A DNA stretch of 64,000 bases from Saprospiraceae bacterium (GTDB lineage Bacteria; Bacteroidota; Bacteroidia; Chitinophagales; Saprospiraceae), in the NCBI GenBank assembly GCA_016713025.1, contig JADJPZ010000004.1, forward strand, positions 1,736,001 to 1,800,000, given 5' to 3'. Below are positions 54,850-64,000 of the stretch, one piece after another. The position numbers and the translations under genes were made by a program. A model generated the notes under the pieces. That model was not told where the DNA came from and made no database searches. It worked only from the letters and a program-made list of their open reading frames with translations. Position 1 is the stretch's first letter. Every line of letters starts with the position of its first letter.

Positions 54850-54925
<76 letters not shown>

Positions 54926-55032
54926 ATATGTGCTTCAGATATGAACTTTTTCAAAAGCGTCGCAAAGATAAGCACTCCCCTATCAATTATACAAGTTTTC
55001 AAGGGCTAAAATTTATATTTTTTTTTCTATTC

Positions 55033-56487
55033 TTAAAATTGGCCTCCCAAAATTTTTAACAGAGTGCCACTTTCTACGATGGAATTCAACTCCATACCAT
55101 TAAGTATAGCTAATTCATTGTGCTTTGCCGAAGGCATATTGTATTCACTCAATACCTGCTGCAAAGATGCGTTTCTTTTTGACTCCACAATTTTGATCAA
55201 GGTGGGTTGTTTATTGATTTTTGCCTGATCCGTCAATGGTTTAAAGCTTTTCATAGTGGATTGAAACTGATTAAAATAGTTGTTAAAATCAGCTGTGGTA
55301 CTTAAGCCATGAAACTTATAAATAAGATTGTTGTATAAAATCAGATATGTCAATACTTTGAGTGGTTGCCCTTGTTGTTGCTGACCTTGTTGCTGTGGTG
55401 GCACTACATCAGACAGCAAAGCTATAGCGGAAAGTCCGTTGACTGTTACATTTGCTGATTCAAGTACAGAAAGTTGATTATCCTGAATAACTTTATTTTT
55501 TGCAGCGTTTAGATCACTTCCCTCTGCCAGGTCCATGACCATGAGGGCTTTCCCATCTGCTGGTGCCATTTGTACTTGCGTAGGGCTATTTATTGTCTTC
55601 CATGCAGCAGGTACACTATATTGAAATTTCAACTCCGGGTGATAAAAAACGTTATTTTCAACATACCCTTGTTTTGGATCTTCTCCATAGATCAAGCCAT
55701 CAATCATTCTCAGATAATTATTCCTGTTGGTTTTTAACGTTGCCGGATCAAGCGTTTTTTGTGCTTCTGCCGCCAGATTATTCACATTATTATACCTGTC
55801 TCCAGGATCAGGGTGTGTAGATAGAAATGAAGGAATACGACCGTCCTCACCTCCAAGTTTTTTAAGTGTCTTAAAAAATCCAGCCATTTGACGGGCATCA
55901 TATCCTATCTTTGTACTATAATCCACACCAAGCTTATCTGATTCAGTCTCATGATCACGACTAAACTTTAAAAAAAGTAATCCTAAACCTTGCTGCGCTA
56001 CATCAGCAAAATTTCTTAAATCCTTGGATACAATCAATCCACCTATCAACAAAATCTGCCCTAAAAGCTGGTCTCGTTGCTGTCTTGCGCCATGTTTGGC
56101 AGTAATATGCCCAATCTCATGCCCCAGAACTCCTGCAAACTCAGCCTCATTATTAAAATGACACATGATACCTCTGGTAAAATAAACATAACCACCAGGA
56201 ACTGCAAATGCATTCACCACCGGTGAGTCTAAAATTTTGAACTCATATGGTAAATTTGGTCGGTGGGAGATGGCTGCCATTTCCTTTCCCTTCTGATTGA
56301 TAAAATCTTGCATAGTTGGGTTATTGTATAACCCGAATTGCGCAATAATAGCAGGATCTGACTCCTTTCCCAAGGCTAGTTCCTGGCTTTCAGACATCAA
56401 CGATAATTCTTTTTTACCTGTAACAGGATTTCTGGCACATGAAGAAAAAAGTAAAATACTTAATATCGTGAATTGAAGAATTTTCAT
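55033..56487 (-). CDS. M48 family zinc metalloprotease, lipoprotein
   Basis: A 484-residue periplasmic protease anchored by lipid at Cys17 (LFSSCARNP). The N-terminal NPVTGKKELSLMSESQELALGKES is the usual M48 lead. The zinc motif is HEIGH (123-127) in EFAGVLGHEIGHITAKHGA, and the third ligand is in RDHETESDKLGVDY (about 189). It is followed by FLSTHPDPGDRYNN, a PsbP-like/lipocalin-size domain, and a C-terminal LysM-like ending (LAILNGMELNSIVESGTLLKI). BepA/LoiP-type proteases take part in outer-membrane quality control; that role here is inferred. The Q-rich PPQQQGQQQQGQP linker is unusual. Confidence 0.93.
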   Translation of the reverse strand: MKILQFTILSILLFSSCARNPVTGKKELSLMSESQELALGKESDPAIIAQFGLYNNPTMQDFINQKGKEMAAISHRPNLPYEFKILDSPVVNAFAVPGGYVYFTRGIMCHFNNEAEFAGVLGHEIGHITAKHGARQQRDQLLGQILLIGGLIVSKDLRNFADVAQQGLGLLFLKFSRDHETESDKLGVDYSTKIGYDARQMAGFFKTLKKLGGEDGRIPSFLSTHPDPGDRYNNVNNLAAEAQKTLDPATLKTNRNNYLRMIDGLIYGEDPKQGYVENNVFYHPELKFQYSVPAAWKTINSPTQVQMAPADGKALMVMDLAEGSDLNAAKNKVIQDNQLSVLESANVTVNGLSAIALLSDVVPPQQQGQQQQGQPLKVLTYLILYNNLIYKFHGLSTTADFNNYFNQFQSTMKSFKPLTDQAKINKQPTLIKIVESKRNASLQQVLSEYNMPSAKHNELAILNGMELNSIVESGTLLKILGGQF

Positions 56488-56798
56488 GATAATTCAATTT
56501 AATTTTTAAGATAAATCAGCCTTATATTTAGACAATAAAATGGACATAAAGTTACAATATAATATGCAATAATTTTAGCTTTATTATTTCGAAAAAAATG
56601 GTGAGCCTGCTTTTTTTAGGTAATTCAAACAAAAAAGCTCAATAAAATTGGAGGATGGACTCCTTTTATTTGATGGTTGTATCTTCAGATTTTATCAAAA
56701 AAGGCAGTGTAATTGCAAGAAACTCTTGAAAAAAAAAGCTGCTGCAAATATTTAAATCCGCAGCAGCCACAATTCTATTTCAATCTAAACACAATTTT
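56488..56798. other. Intergenic region between M48 and the giant T9SS gene
   Basis: No gene. The left half should carry the promoter of the M48 gene, though no clean TAnnTTTG box is seen; the right half holds the terminator at 56729-56767. Confidence 0.6.
56729..56767 (-). terminator. Rho-independent terminator of the giant T9SS gene
   Basis: On the minus strand GCTGCTGC (from 56767) and GCAGCAGC (to 56738) form a perfect 8-bp GC-rich stem with a 14-nt loop, followed by nine T. It lies 32 nt beyond the stop at 56799. Confidence 0.88.
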
Positions 56799-59700
56799 TT
56801 ACTCTAAAAGTATCATCTTCTTCGTATCTGTAAAGCTTCCGCTTTCAAGCTTGTAAATCAATATTCCGGTAGCTCCCAACTCGGCTTTATTTATCAAAAC
56901 ATGGTTTTCTCCTTTATCAAAAGCTTTTTCAATAACCTTGATCACTTTACCTGCCACATCTGTAATTGTTAATTTTGCAAATGCAGATTCCGGCAATAGG
57001 AAACTTATTTGTGAACTCTCATTGAAAGGATTTGGCACGTTTTGCTTCAATTCATATGTGGTCGCCACATTATCTTTAGTTCTTTGAGATAATTTGACCG
57101 GCATTTTACGAAAATCAACATCATATGCCTCAGCCGCAGTGACAGTTGAGCTTAATGCCAGATCATTGACAATAAGTAGCTTTCCTTTATTTCTGAATTT
57201 GAGTGTGAATAATGGCTCAGATGTATTGATTTTCACAGGGAGTCCGCTATTCCAGCTTGTAGGTATCATGCCTTTATCAAGCATCTGGAATCCAAAATTC
57301 TGATCGGTTACATTCACCGCACCCGGGATGACTTCAAGGAAGTCGAGGTTTTTATAATCAAAGTGCATTGTAAACTGATAGCCAAGCAAATCTCCAAACG
57401 ATCCTGAGTATACTGGGATCAATATCTCATCTGAACCGCTTACTTTCTTGACTTCAGTTTCCAAAGTAAGTATTTTGTTACTCCTTGGTTCTGTTTGAGT
57501 TTCGTTTACATTAACTTTTGCAGAATGATTGATATCCCCAATCTTTATTGCAAAGAAATTCTGATTGGTTTTTACTTCAGTCAAATTCTTAAATTCATAT
57601 TTTTCATTATATGGAAACGGACTGATATTTCCTGCTGGTATGAAATCTGATGTTACGAATCGCCAAGACTTCTGACTATTGGGAAAACTATTGGTAATTC
57701 CTAATATCACTTTACGCATTGCCACAAGATCTGCAGCTGTAATCTTCTGACTATTATCAATATCGGCGGCAATTGTCTTTTTGGCATCATTAAATTCTTC
57801 AATTCCAAGAATATGTCTTTGTATCATTACAAGATCTAAAGTAGTGACACCATTCAATATATCCCTATCGTCTTCTATTCTTACTGTGTAATTATAATTG
57901 ACCGGTAATGCATTAAATGAATACTGACCTCCTGCATCTGTACGAATAGTTTTGCTTGCCTCAGGAGCATTACTTTCGATAATGACGTCCGTCCCGATCT
58001 TTCCTAAGGTATTTATTGTAACCCGTCCACTGATACCGGCAACAATCTGGTCTGAGTCAGGACAAACACCTGAGTTATCCTGCAGTACCAAATGAATAGT
58101 ACAGTAATCCTGATTGCCTGCCCGATCTGTAAGGGTAACATTCAACGATAATTGCTGTGATTTGCCATTTGGAATGTCGCTACAATCAAAAAACATACCT
58201 GAAGATTTTTGAAGAGGCTTCCATATCTGCGCATTACCAGCTTCATATTCTGCCTTTGTTGCTCTTTTTCCTTTTTCTTTAAAATAATGCTCTCTGTACA
58301 GCATGGTATCTACAGGCAATGCATCAAAGAAGGTAAAGAGTATGCTATCCTGATGAGTACAATTGTCATAACCACCCCTGTCATAGTCTTTTGCCCATAT
58401 TTCTACTGAACCGTTATTATTCATTACAGCTGTTGTAAGTGATGTATGACAGTATGGTGTTGGTTTTTTGCTCTCCACCAGGGTCAATTTATGCTCACAT
58501 ATAGCTTGATTGCCACATTTATCTTCTATTATCCATTTGACCCTATAGATACCATTGGTGAGTGTTCGTTCAAAAAATCTCGAATTGACTATTGCAATAG
58601 GTACAATACCGTTTTCTGTATATAATTCATACCTCCATCTTATACTATCATTTCCTTCAGGACAATCATCTATGGCTGTCATATTAAATTTGACTGTCTC
58701 ACTACACTCTCCATATGAAGGAATAATTCTGTCAATACATGCAAACTCAAATTGTGGAGGTACGTCATTATTGAGTTTAATTATCTGAATGTATTCATAT
58801 TTTCCAGGAATATAATCATGCTCGTTATGATGATTTTCATAAGCTTCCTTGTAGGTACACCAATCAATCACTGTCCATGTCCTTAAAATCTTTTCGCAGG
58901 CACCATCAGCAAATTTAAACACCTGATCTTTGTAATGTGCCGCGACGAGGCTACAAGAATCATCAGTTATTTTAGGGTATGCGGAGCTATCAGGCAGATT
59001 TTTTGGATCCAATTGGGCAAGACACTTCGATGTAAAATAGTTTTTAGGCCATACGATATCATCACTTGGATCAAATGGATCGTTTCGATTTACATCGAAT
59101 GGGTCAGAATCAATCAGAGTAATTACCTGAGGAGGACAGGAATGGCGCAAATTCTGTTTGTCTTTTACTGTCCAAAGCCTGAAAACTACACCCGTGCCAC
59201 ATTGTGAGATGGAATCTGTATCTTTGTACCAAACTGAATCCACTGCACAGTTGTCAACATACTCGGGCCACCCTGTGATTTTTGTATCTTTATAATCTGC
59301 CTGACACTCCAGAGTAATATCTGCCGGACACTTTGTGATATACGGCGGCAACTTGTCTTGAACTTTTACTTCCACCATACATGTATTACTATTGCCATTT
59401 ACATCTGTAACCCGCATCTCCACCATCACAGAAGTATTGACCTCAGCACAGCAAAACTCTACTATAGGTGTAAAGTCTACAGTCCCAAATCCACATGAGT
59501 CACTCATTTTACGCGCCTCAAACTTCAGGATACCACAATTGTCTGTACTACCATCATCAAATGTCTCAGCAAGGACTATAGCTTTGCCACCACCTGTGAT
59601 AGAGGCTACTGTAAAAATATCGCACACAGCACTTGGTCTGTCATCATCCCTTACCAGGACTTTAAATGAGCACGTATCAGCGTTACCACATGAATCTGTG

Positions 59701-62117
59701 ACGATCCATCTGATGGTATTTGATCCCAACGGAAGACCAGTAATAGTCCGGGTAAGCTGGTTGACGCCTACCTCTCCAAATTCAGCAAAAGGGACCTCAT
59801 CAAACAAATGCTCCAATTTATAACTCATCGCCCCCGAACACTCTTTGGTTATCTTAGGCCTGGGTACTGTGTATGTAGAAGAACAGGTATAGTTATCTGT
59901 AGAAATAGTGTCATTTGGCGGACATTCCAATTGTGGCCCTTTGTTGTCCATCACCTTAATGATCTGATTGTGCACTATGACTGTACCAGTACACCAATCA
60001 ACTACTTTGAAGGTCCTAAGAAGCTTATAAGACTTAGGGCAAATATCTATTTTGACATCAACAGGGCTAAATACCTGAACTTTACCACAAAAATCGCCCT
60101 CCGGCAACCCTGTAGTATCAACTGAAGGAATAGAATCTCCGAATACCTCACAAGATAAAGGAGGACGATTACCGGGAGTCCCATCATAATTTGGTGGAAA
60201 AACCAAAGCTGACAAACTATTTCTATATACATAAATTCTTTGGCAACATCTACTTATATTGCCGGCTGCATCTCTGGCTGTCCAACATCTGTCTATGACT
60301 TGCGCATATGTGTCAGTACAAGACTCTGTTACCAAGGTATCTTCGTATGTCAGATGTACCGTACTGCATGAATCCAAACCTAACACTCTAAAAGCTCTGT
60401 CACCCAAGGATGTAACCTGACTTGTAGCCGCAAAGGGGAAACTTACTTTTCCTCCTGATTGTCCGAAGATAAGGTGGACATCTTCAACAGTGCCAACTAT
60501 GCCCCCTACAAGATCATATACCCTAACTCTCCAGATTCCACCTAACGGTTTGCCATTGAATAAAGATAAAGAACCTGCAGATTTTATTCTACCTGAAATG
60601 GCCGGTTGATTTGTATTGCTGCAAGAAATATCCCCTGCAGCCTGCTGATCAAAACTTGCACTCAAGTCCTTGCCAGAACATCCTGTCACCCTTAAAAAAA
60701 GTGGTACCACAATACCATCCGGAGAAACGATCTCTGCTGCTATATCAGATATTCTATCATGCTTTATATTAAGATACACATCCAGATCATTGATAGTACT
60801 TCCAGGTATATTTCCTACAGGAATGTCAATTACCTTCATTTCGGTATTCAGTGATTTATTGGCGATATTCGCAATAACGGGTATTTTTGATGGTAAGTTG
60901 GTTCCTGGCTCCAGACTTTCTGCGCAGGTGGCGTAGATGTCACCACACTGCAAGACAGGTCCTAATTTGTCCTGCACAAAGATCTCACCCCAGCAACTAT
61001 TGCCATTGGGAGCTGTGATTCTGGTTTTCAGTGTTTGCCCTAGATTTGCCTTTGTCACTTTGTTACCGAGGTTTTGCCCGTTGAGACCCGTGATTTGCAC
61101 TTTATATTTGTCATAACAACCATAATGATTTCCTTCCAGCAGCATATCAGGAGTGACTATCATTTCGCACTTGTCATCTAGAGATACCTGAACCAGGTCA
61201 TTGCAAGCAAGTGATGTGTTATTTGATACAAATTCATAAAGAATTATCTGAAAATTACATGGTGTAGGTGTACTTACTGTCGGTTCGTATATCGCATAGC
61301 TCATATCTGAAGTTCCAACAGGAAAACTACTTCCAGAATTGAGTAGATTGAGTGGTGGTGTAGATGTATTGACAATACGATAATCATCAGGTGTTGCAGT
61401 ACAAATAAAATAGAAGGAATTTGCACTGCTATTGAATTCATTAAAGCCAACACAACTTGAAATTACAGCTTCTAAGGGTGAAGCTTGGAAAGTTCTTCCT
61501 AACATAAATGCCGAAACACCTGGCTGGCTGCATATAATTTCCATAATATAAGTAGATCTTGCAGGAATTTTAATAGTGCTTGAAGGGACAATATCATGTG
61601 TTTCCAAACTGAGATCAGGAATGGTATATTGATCTGACCCATAAACTAGAGTCCCGTCCGTATTGGTAAATCGAATAGTGATTATCGGCCTGTTCACACT
61701 GCTATACACTCCAACTGTGATCTGATTTATTCTGATATCTGTATATTTACCATTATAAAATGTCCTTTTATAAGATGTAGTTCCGTTTGGACAATATTTT
61801 GCTCCAACGATATTATCATTGGCATTTTGGGTAAAAACAGTGTCTAAAGGCGAAGGTACTAATGGATTTTGGATCAAATTATAATTGACCACCCTTGAAC
61901 ACTCTCCAGGGCCTAAATTAATTGGAGAAATGACAGGACAAGTTGGCATCATGATAGCTAACTCCTGATGATTCTGATATATCCAGGGGATCAGTTTAGT
62001 AGATAATCTGTCTGGGTTTTCGACAAAATTTCTAGTACCAACTCCCGAATAGTGAGTCGCATTAGTATTTACAAGGCATGTAAAAATTAGGATAAAAAAA
62101 GCGAAATAATTTTTCAT
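56799..62117 (-). CDS. Giant multidomain T9SS protein with P-domain, HYR-type repeats, dockerin and cohesin-like modules
   Basis: ATG 62117 (MKNYFAFFILIFTCLVNTNA) gives a signal peptide; the frame extends to 62159 without sense. About 1772 residues. Cys-rich head; a proprotein-convertase P-domain-like segment at about 425-555 (DLDVYLNIKHDRISDIAAEIVSPDG, then GIWRVRVYDLVGG); several HYR/Ig-like repeats with DxxPP/C-P motifs; a dockerin-like pair of Ca-binding loops at about 1425-1475 (DLVMIQRHILGI and ADIDNSQKITAADLVAMRKVILGI); a cohesin-like domain at about 1545-1650; and a type A sorting domain at the end (NVPNPFNESSQISFLLPES). Most likely a large surface adhesin or structural protein. Followed by a strong terminator. 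Confidence 0.88.
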   Translation of the reverse strand: MKNYFAFFILIFTCLVNTNATHYSGVGTRNFVENPDRLSTKLIPWIYQNHQELAIMMPTCPVISPINLGPGECSRVVNYNLIQNPLVPSPLDTVFTQNANDNIVGAKYCPNGTTSYKRTFYNGKYTDIRINQITVGVYSSVNRPIITIRFTNTDGTLVYGSDQYTIPDLSLETHDIVPSSTIKIPARSTYIMEIICSQPGVSAFMLGRTFQASPLEAVISSCVGFNEFNSSANSFYFICTATPDDYRIVNTSTPPLNLLNSGSSFPVGTSDMSYAIYEPTVSTPTPCNFQIILYEFVSNNTSLACNDLVQVSLDDKCEMIVTPDMLLEGNHYGCYDKYKVQITGLNGQNLGNKVTKANLGQTLKTRITAPNGNSCWGEIFVQDKLGPVLQCGDIYATCAESLEPGTNLPSKIPVIANIANKSLNTEMKVIDIPVGNIPGSTINDLDVYLNIKHDRISDIAAEIVSPDGIVVPLFLRVTGCSGKDLSASFDQQAAGDISCSNTNQPAISGRIKSAGSLSLFNGKPLGGIWRVRVYDLVGGIVGTVEDVHLIFGQSGGKVSFPFAATSQVTSLGDRAFRVLGLDSCSTVHLTYEDTLVTESCTDTYAQVIDRCWTARDAAGNISRCCQRIYVYRNSLSALVFPPNYDGTPGNRPPLSCEVFGDSIPSVDTTGLPEGDFCGKVQVFSPVDVKIDICPKSYKLLRTFKVVDWCTGTVIVHNQIIKVMDNKGPQLECPPNDTISTDNYTCSSTYTVPRPKITKECSGAMSYKLEHLFDEVPFAEFGEVGVNQLTRTITGLPLGSNTIRWIVTDSCGNADTCSFKVLVRDDDRPSAVCDIFTVASITGGGKAIVLAETFDDGSTDNCGILKFEARKMSDSCGFGTVDFTPIVEFCCAEVNTSVMVEMRVTDVNGNSNTCMVEVKVQDKLPPYITKCPADITLECQADYKDTKITGWPEYVDNCAVDSVWYKDTDSISQCGTGVVFRLWTVKDKQNLRHSCPPQVITLIDSDPFDVNRNDPFDPSDDIVWPKNYFTSKCLAQLDPKNLPDSSAYPKITDDSCSLVAAHYKDQVFKFADGACEKILRTWTVIDWCTYKEAYENHHNEHDYIPGKYEYIQIIKLNNDVPPQFEFACIDRIIPSYGECSETVKFNMTAIDDCPEGNDSIRWRYELYTENGIVPIAIVNSRFFERTLTNGIYRVKWIIEDKCGNQAICEHKLTLVESKKPTPYCHTSLTTAVMNNNGSVEIWAKDYDRGGYDNCTHQDSILFTFFDALPVDTMLYREHYFKEKGKRATKAEYEAGNAQIWKPLQKSSGMFFDCSDIPNGKSQQLSLNVTLTDRAGNQDYCTIHLVLQDNSGVCPDSDQIVAGISGRVTINTLGKIGTDVIIESNAPEASKTIRTDAGGQYSFNALPVNYNYTVRIEDDRDILNGVTTLDLVMIQRHILGIEEFNDAKKTIAADIDNSQKITAADLVAMRKVILGITNSFPNSQKSWRFVTSDFIPAGNISPFPYNEKYEFKNLTEVKTNQNFFAIKIGDINHSAKVNVNETQTEPRSNKILTLETEVKKVSGSDEILIPVYSGSFGDLLGYQFTMHFDYKNLDFLEVIPGAVNVTDQNFGFQMLDKGMIPTSWNSGLPVKINTSEPLFTLKFRNKGKLLIVNDLALSSTVTAAEAYDVDFRKMPVKLSQRTKDNVATTYELKQNVPNPFNESSQISFLLPESAFAKLTITDVAGKVIKVIEKAFDKGENHVLINKAELGATGILIYKLESGSFTDTKKMILLE

Positions 62118-62533
62118 TTTTTTGTGTTTAAGGAATGAAAAAGGTTGAAATTTACTCACAATATAATTTATTTAAAATAATTATTAAAAGAAATAGAATT
62201 CATACTTATCTGATATACATACTTTTATAAATAAAAAATGATTCATATTTTAAAATTATTACATCTGTATTTGTATAGTGCAAACATTATACCAAATACT
62301 CATATGTATTTTACACCATTTATGGTAGAGTCATTTTCATAGGTGCATGTCATTTTTTCGCACTGTGTCATATTTCTTATCAGGCATCGTTTGTTCGTCG
62401 TAGCTTTTAACTTCGGAGCAATATATTAATGCATCTTGCCTGAATTGCAAAAAAAATTGATGATTTTTAATGTGAGGCGAAAAAATGAAATACCCCCTTC
62501 TATTATCTCTAATCTTTATGTCCGAGATTGATA

Positions 62534-62698
62534 TAGGGACGTAGTCCTGGAATCTTTGTAGCAAAAATATCCACACACCATCACGTAGGGGCGTAGCCCT
62601 GTGATATTAAAAGACGTGGAAAATATAAGATGTCAGGGCTACACCCCTTATGTTTCAGGTGCTAATGTTTTCTACAAAGATGACAGAGCTACGCTCCT
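62534..62698. repeat. Nested four-hairpin cassette, copy 3
   Basis: Hairpins at 62534-62547 (stem GGAC/GTCC), 62587-62600 (GGGC/GCCC), reverse 62635-62648 (GGGC with one G-T wobble) and reverse 62685-62698 (GAGC/GCTC). ATCTTTGTA at 62552-62560 pairs with TACAAAGAT at 62673-62681. Confidence 0.8.
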
Positions 62699-62893
62699 GC
62701 CCTGAAGATGGGAGTAATATATCTGCAGGATCGTGTCTCTAAAGCATCGTTGGTTCGTCGTAGCTTTTAACTTCGATGCAATATATTAATGCATCTTGCC
62801 TGAATTGCAAAAAAAATTGATGATTTTTAATGTGAGGCGAAAAAATGAAATACACCCTTCTATTATCTCTAATCTTTATGTCCGAGATTGATA

Positions 62894-63058
62894 TAGGGAC
62901 GTAGTCCTGGAATCTTTGTAGCAAAAATATCCACACACCATCACGTAGGGGCGTAGCCCTGTGATATTAAAAGACGTGGTAAATATAAGATGTCAGGGCT
63001 ACGCCCCTTATGTTTCAGGTGCTAATGTTTTCTACAAAGATGACAGAGCTACGCTCCT
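62894..63058. repeat. Nested four-hairpin cassette, copy 4
   Basis: Exactly 360 bp after copy 3 and almost identical. The inner reverse hairpin at 62995-63008 has the full GGGC/GCCC stem where copy 3 has a wobble. Confidence 0.8.
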
Positions 63059-63432
63059 GCCCTGAAGATGGGAGTAATTTTTCTTCAGGATCATGTCTCA
63101 AAAGCATCGTTTGTTCGTCGTAGCTTTTAACTTCGATGCAATATATTAATGCATCTTGCCTGAATTGCAAAAAAAAAATGATGATTTTTAATGTGAGGCG
63201 AAAAAATGAAATACACCCTTTTCAATATGCTTTCAGATGACACTTTATTGGCAGACATTTGAAATTGAAAGTCACTCCTCACTCAACGGCTCCTAGTCAT
63301 CTATTTTGGTGCGCAGGATGATAGTTTGTGTCTTGGTTTGTAAATTATACTATGTTTGTCTATAATGTAGTGGCAATCGGTGTAAAAGGAAATTTTATTC
63401 CTACTTTTACATCTTACTTATCTAACGGATAT

Positions 63433-64000
63433 ATGTTCAATTGTAAAAATTGCAATAGTGCCATCGACGAGTCAGCACTTTATTGTAGCCAATGCGGTCA
63501 AAAAAGAAATGCACACCTACTCACCATAAAAGAGCTATTTAGCAACTTTTGGAGTTCATTATTTAATTTAGACAACACGTTATTCAAAACATTGAAGTAC
63601 ATCTGGGCCCCGTGGAAACTAACAGAGTATTATGTTGCTGGCAAAAGACAATCTTTCTTTAATCCTATGCGATTGTTTCTGGTAACCTTACTGTTCCATT
63701 TTGGATATCTTGTGTCATTGACATCTATTGACAATAATAAAATCAAATCGAATGATGAATACCGCATACTGGAGCGCTCAGAACTTTACAAAAAATTTAA
63801 AGATGAAAAAATTGAGTTTGGTGATAAGAGTCAAATCCAACCATTTGCTGATTCATTAGAAAACCGACTCTTCGATGGTGTATTACTACCTGAACAGGAC
63901 ACTCTGATGCAAGAAGAAATTTTTGGAAAAATATATCCGGTTACCAGAAAAGATGCTATTGATTTACCTATTGATTCAATCTACAAAAAGTACAATATCT
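63433..64000 (+). CDS. DUF3667 family protein, 3'-truncated by window edge
   Basis: Open from ATG 63433 to the end of the window (189 codons, no stop). The N-terminus is a zinc ribbon, MFNCKNCNSAIDESALYCSQCGQK (C4, C7, C18, C21), followed by the DUF3667 core LLTIKELFSNFWSSLFNLDNTLFKTLKYIWAPWKLTEYYVAGKRQSFFNPMRLFLVTLLFHF, which leads into a membrane helix. The rest is a charged, likely periplasmic loop. Family function is not established; it is common in Bacteroidota as an inner-membrane protein. The C-terminal helices lie outside the window. Confidence 0.88.
   Translation, partial: MFNCKNCNSAIDESALYCSQCGQKRNAHLLTIKELFSNFWSSLFNLDNTLFKTLKYIWAPWKLTEYYVAGKRQSFFNPMRLFLVTLLFHFGYLVSLTSIDNNKIKSNDEYRILERSELYKKFKDEKIEFGDKSQIQPFADSLENRLFDGVLLPEQDTLMQEEIFGKIYPVTRKDAIDLPIDSIYKKYNI

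Larger units (their letters stand above)
62351..63212 (-). mobile_element. 360-bp tandem repeat block, opposite orientation to the block at 10312
   Basis: The unit start GCATCGT recurs at 62384, 62744 and 63104, an exact 360-bp period. Two full units and one partial unit are present, nearly identical to each other. The outer ends are CATTTTTTCGC (62351-62361) and GCGAAAAAATGAAAT (63198-63212), the same inverted ends as the block at 10312-10817. Each full unit carries a nested four-hairpin cassette. Confidence 0.8.
62160..63432. repeat. Intergenic region dominated by 360-bp tandem repeats
   Basis: No gene is supported. The repeat block at 62351-63212 fills most of it. 62160-62350 is AT-rich DNA that should contain the promoter of the giant T9SS gene; 63213-63432 should contain that of the DUF3667 gene. 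Two small minus-strand frames in the block reflect the repeated DNA. Confidence 0.8.

Noticed and set aside
62384..63212. CRISPR array
   Set aside because: The repeat unit is 360 bp and contiguous without spacers, and no cas genes are near. It is a tandem repeat, not a CRISPR.

Overview
This AT-rich window carries the hallmarks of a Bacteroidota genome, most likely a Saprospiria-type lineage. The evidence is type IX secretion (T9SS) sorting domains of both A and B type, SprB/HYR-type repeat adhesins, SusC/SusD glycan uptake, several carboxypeptidase-like-domain TonB receptors, TAnnTTTG promoter elements and weak Shine-Dalgarno sites. The lineage is inferred from gene content only.

Layout. 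1-6041 (+): the C-terminal part of a T9SS type B surface protein, riboflavin synthase, and a giant SprB-repeat protein. 6193-10094 (+): TonB receptor, beta-propeller lactonase and small membrane protein. 10095-10907: repeat-rich DNA. 10908-17587: TonB receptor (-), two-domain ALDH16-like aldehyde dehydrogenase (+), DUF423 protein (+) and DEAD-box helicase (-). 17588-19879: a nest of mobile and repeat DNA (MITE-like element, nested inverted-repeat cassette, decayed IS4-type element, palindrome). 19880-28406: housekeeping genes (Omp28-like protein, cysS, fabI, ung, HExxH protein, LolC/E-like permease, tyrS, glycerophosphodiesterase). 28455-43110: a beta-glucan (laminarin-type) utilisation locus with two GH30 enzymes, GH16, two surface lipoproteins and SusD/SusC on the minus strand, plus a divergent propeller-sensor/LuxR-type regulator. 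43522-50079: a metal (probably copper) island with a small Cys protein, a CDxCGC outer-membrane protein, MbnP-like and MbnH-like proteins, a His-rich lipoprotein and a convergent FecA-like TonB receptor. 50331-52696: CPBP protease, cdsA and psd. 52889-62117: T9SS cargo protein, tRNA-Leu, tRNA-Gly, M48 protease and a 1.77-kresidue multidomain T9SS protein. 62160-63432: 360-bp tandem repeats. 63433-end: a truncated DUF3667 protein.

The two most distinctive things are (i) the MbnP/MbnH-like island with its own TonB receptor, and (ii) a noncoding repeat family built from four small hairpins in a nested forward-forward-reverse-reverse order. Its stems vary by compensatory changes, and it occurs at three loci, two of them in opposite orientation about 52 kb apart.

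Caution: four otherwise normal genes and the transposase are broken by single-step frameshifts, mostly in short homopolymers, so part of the apparent decay may be sequencing or assembly error.
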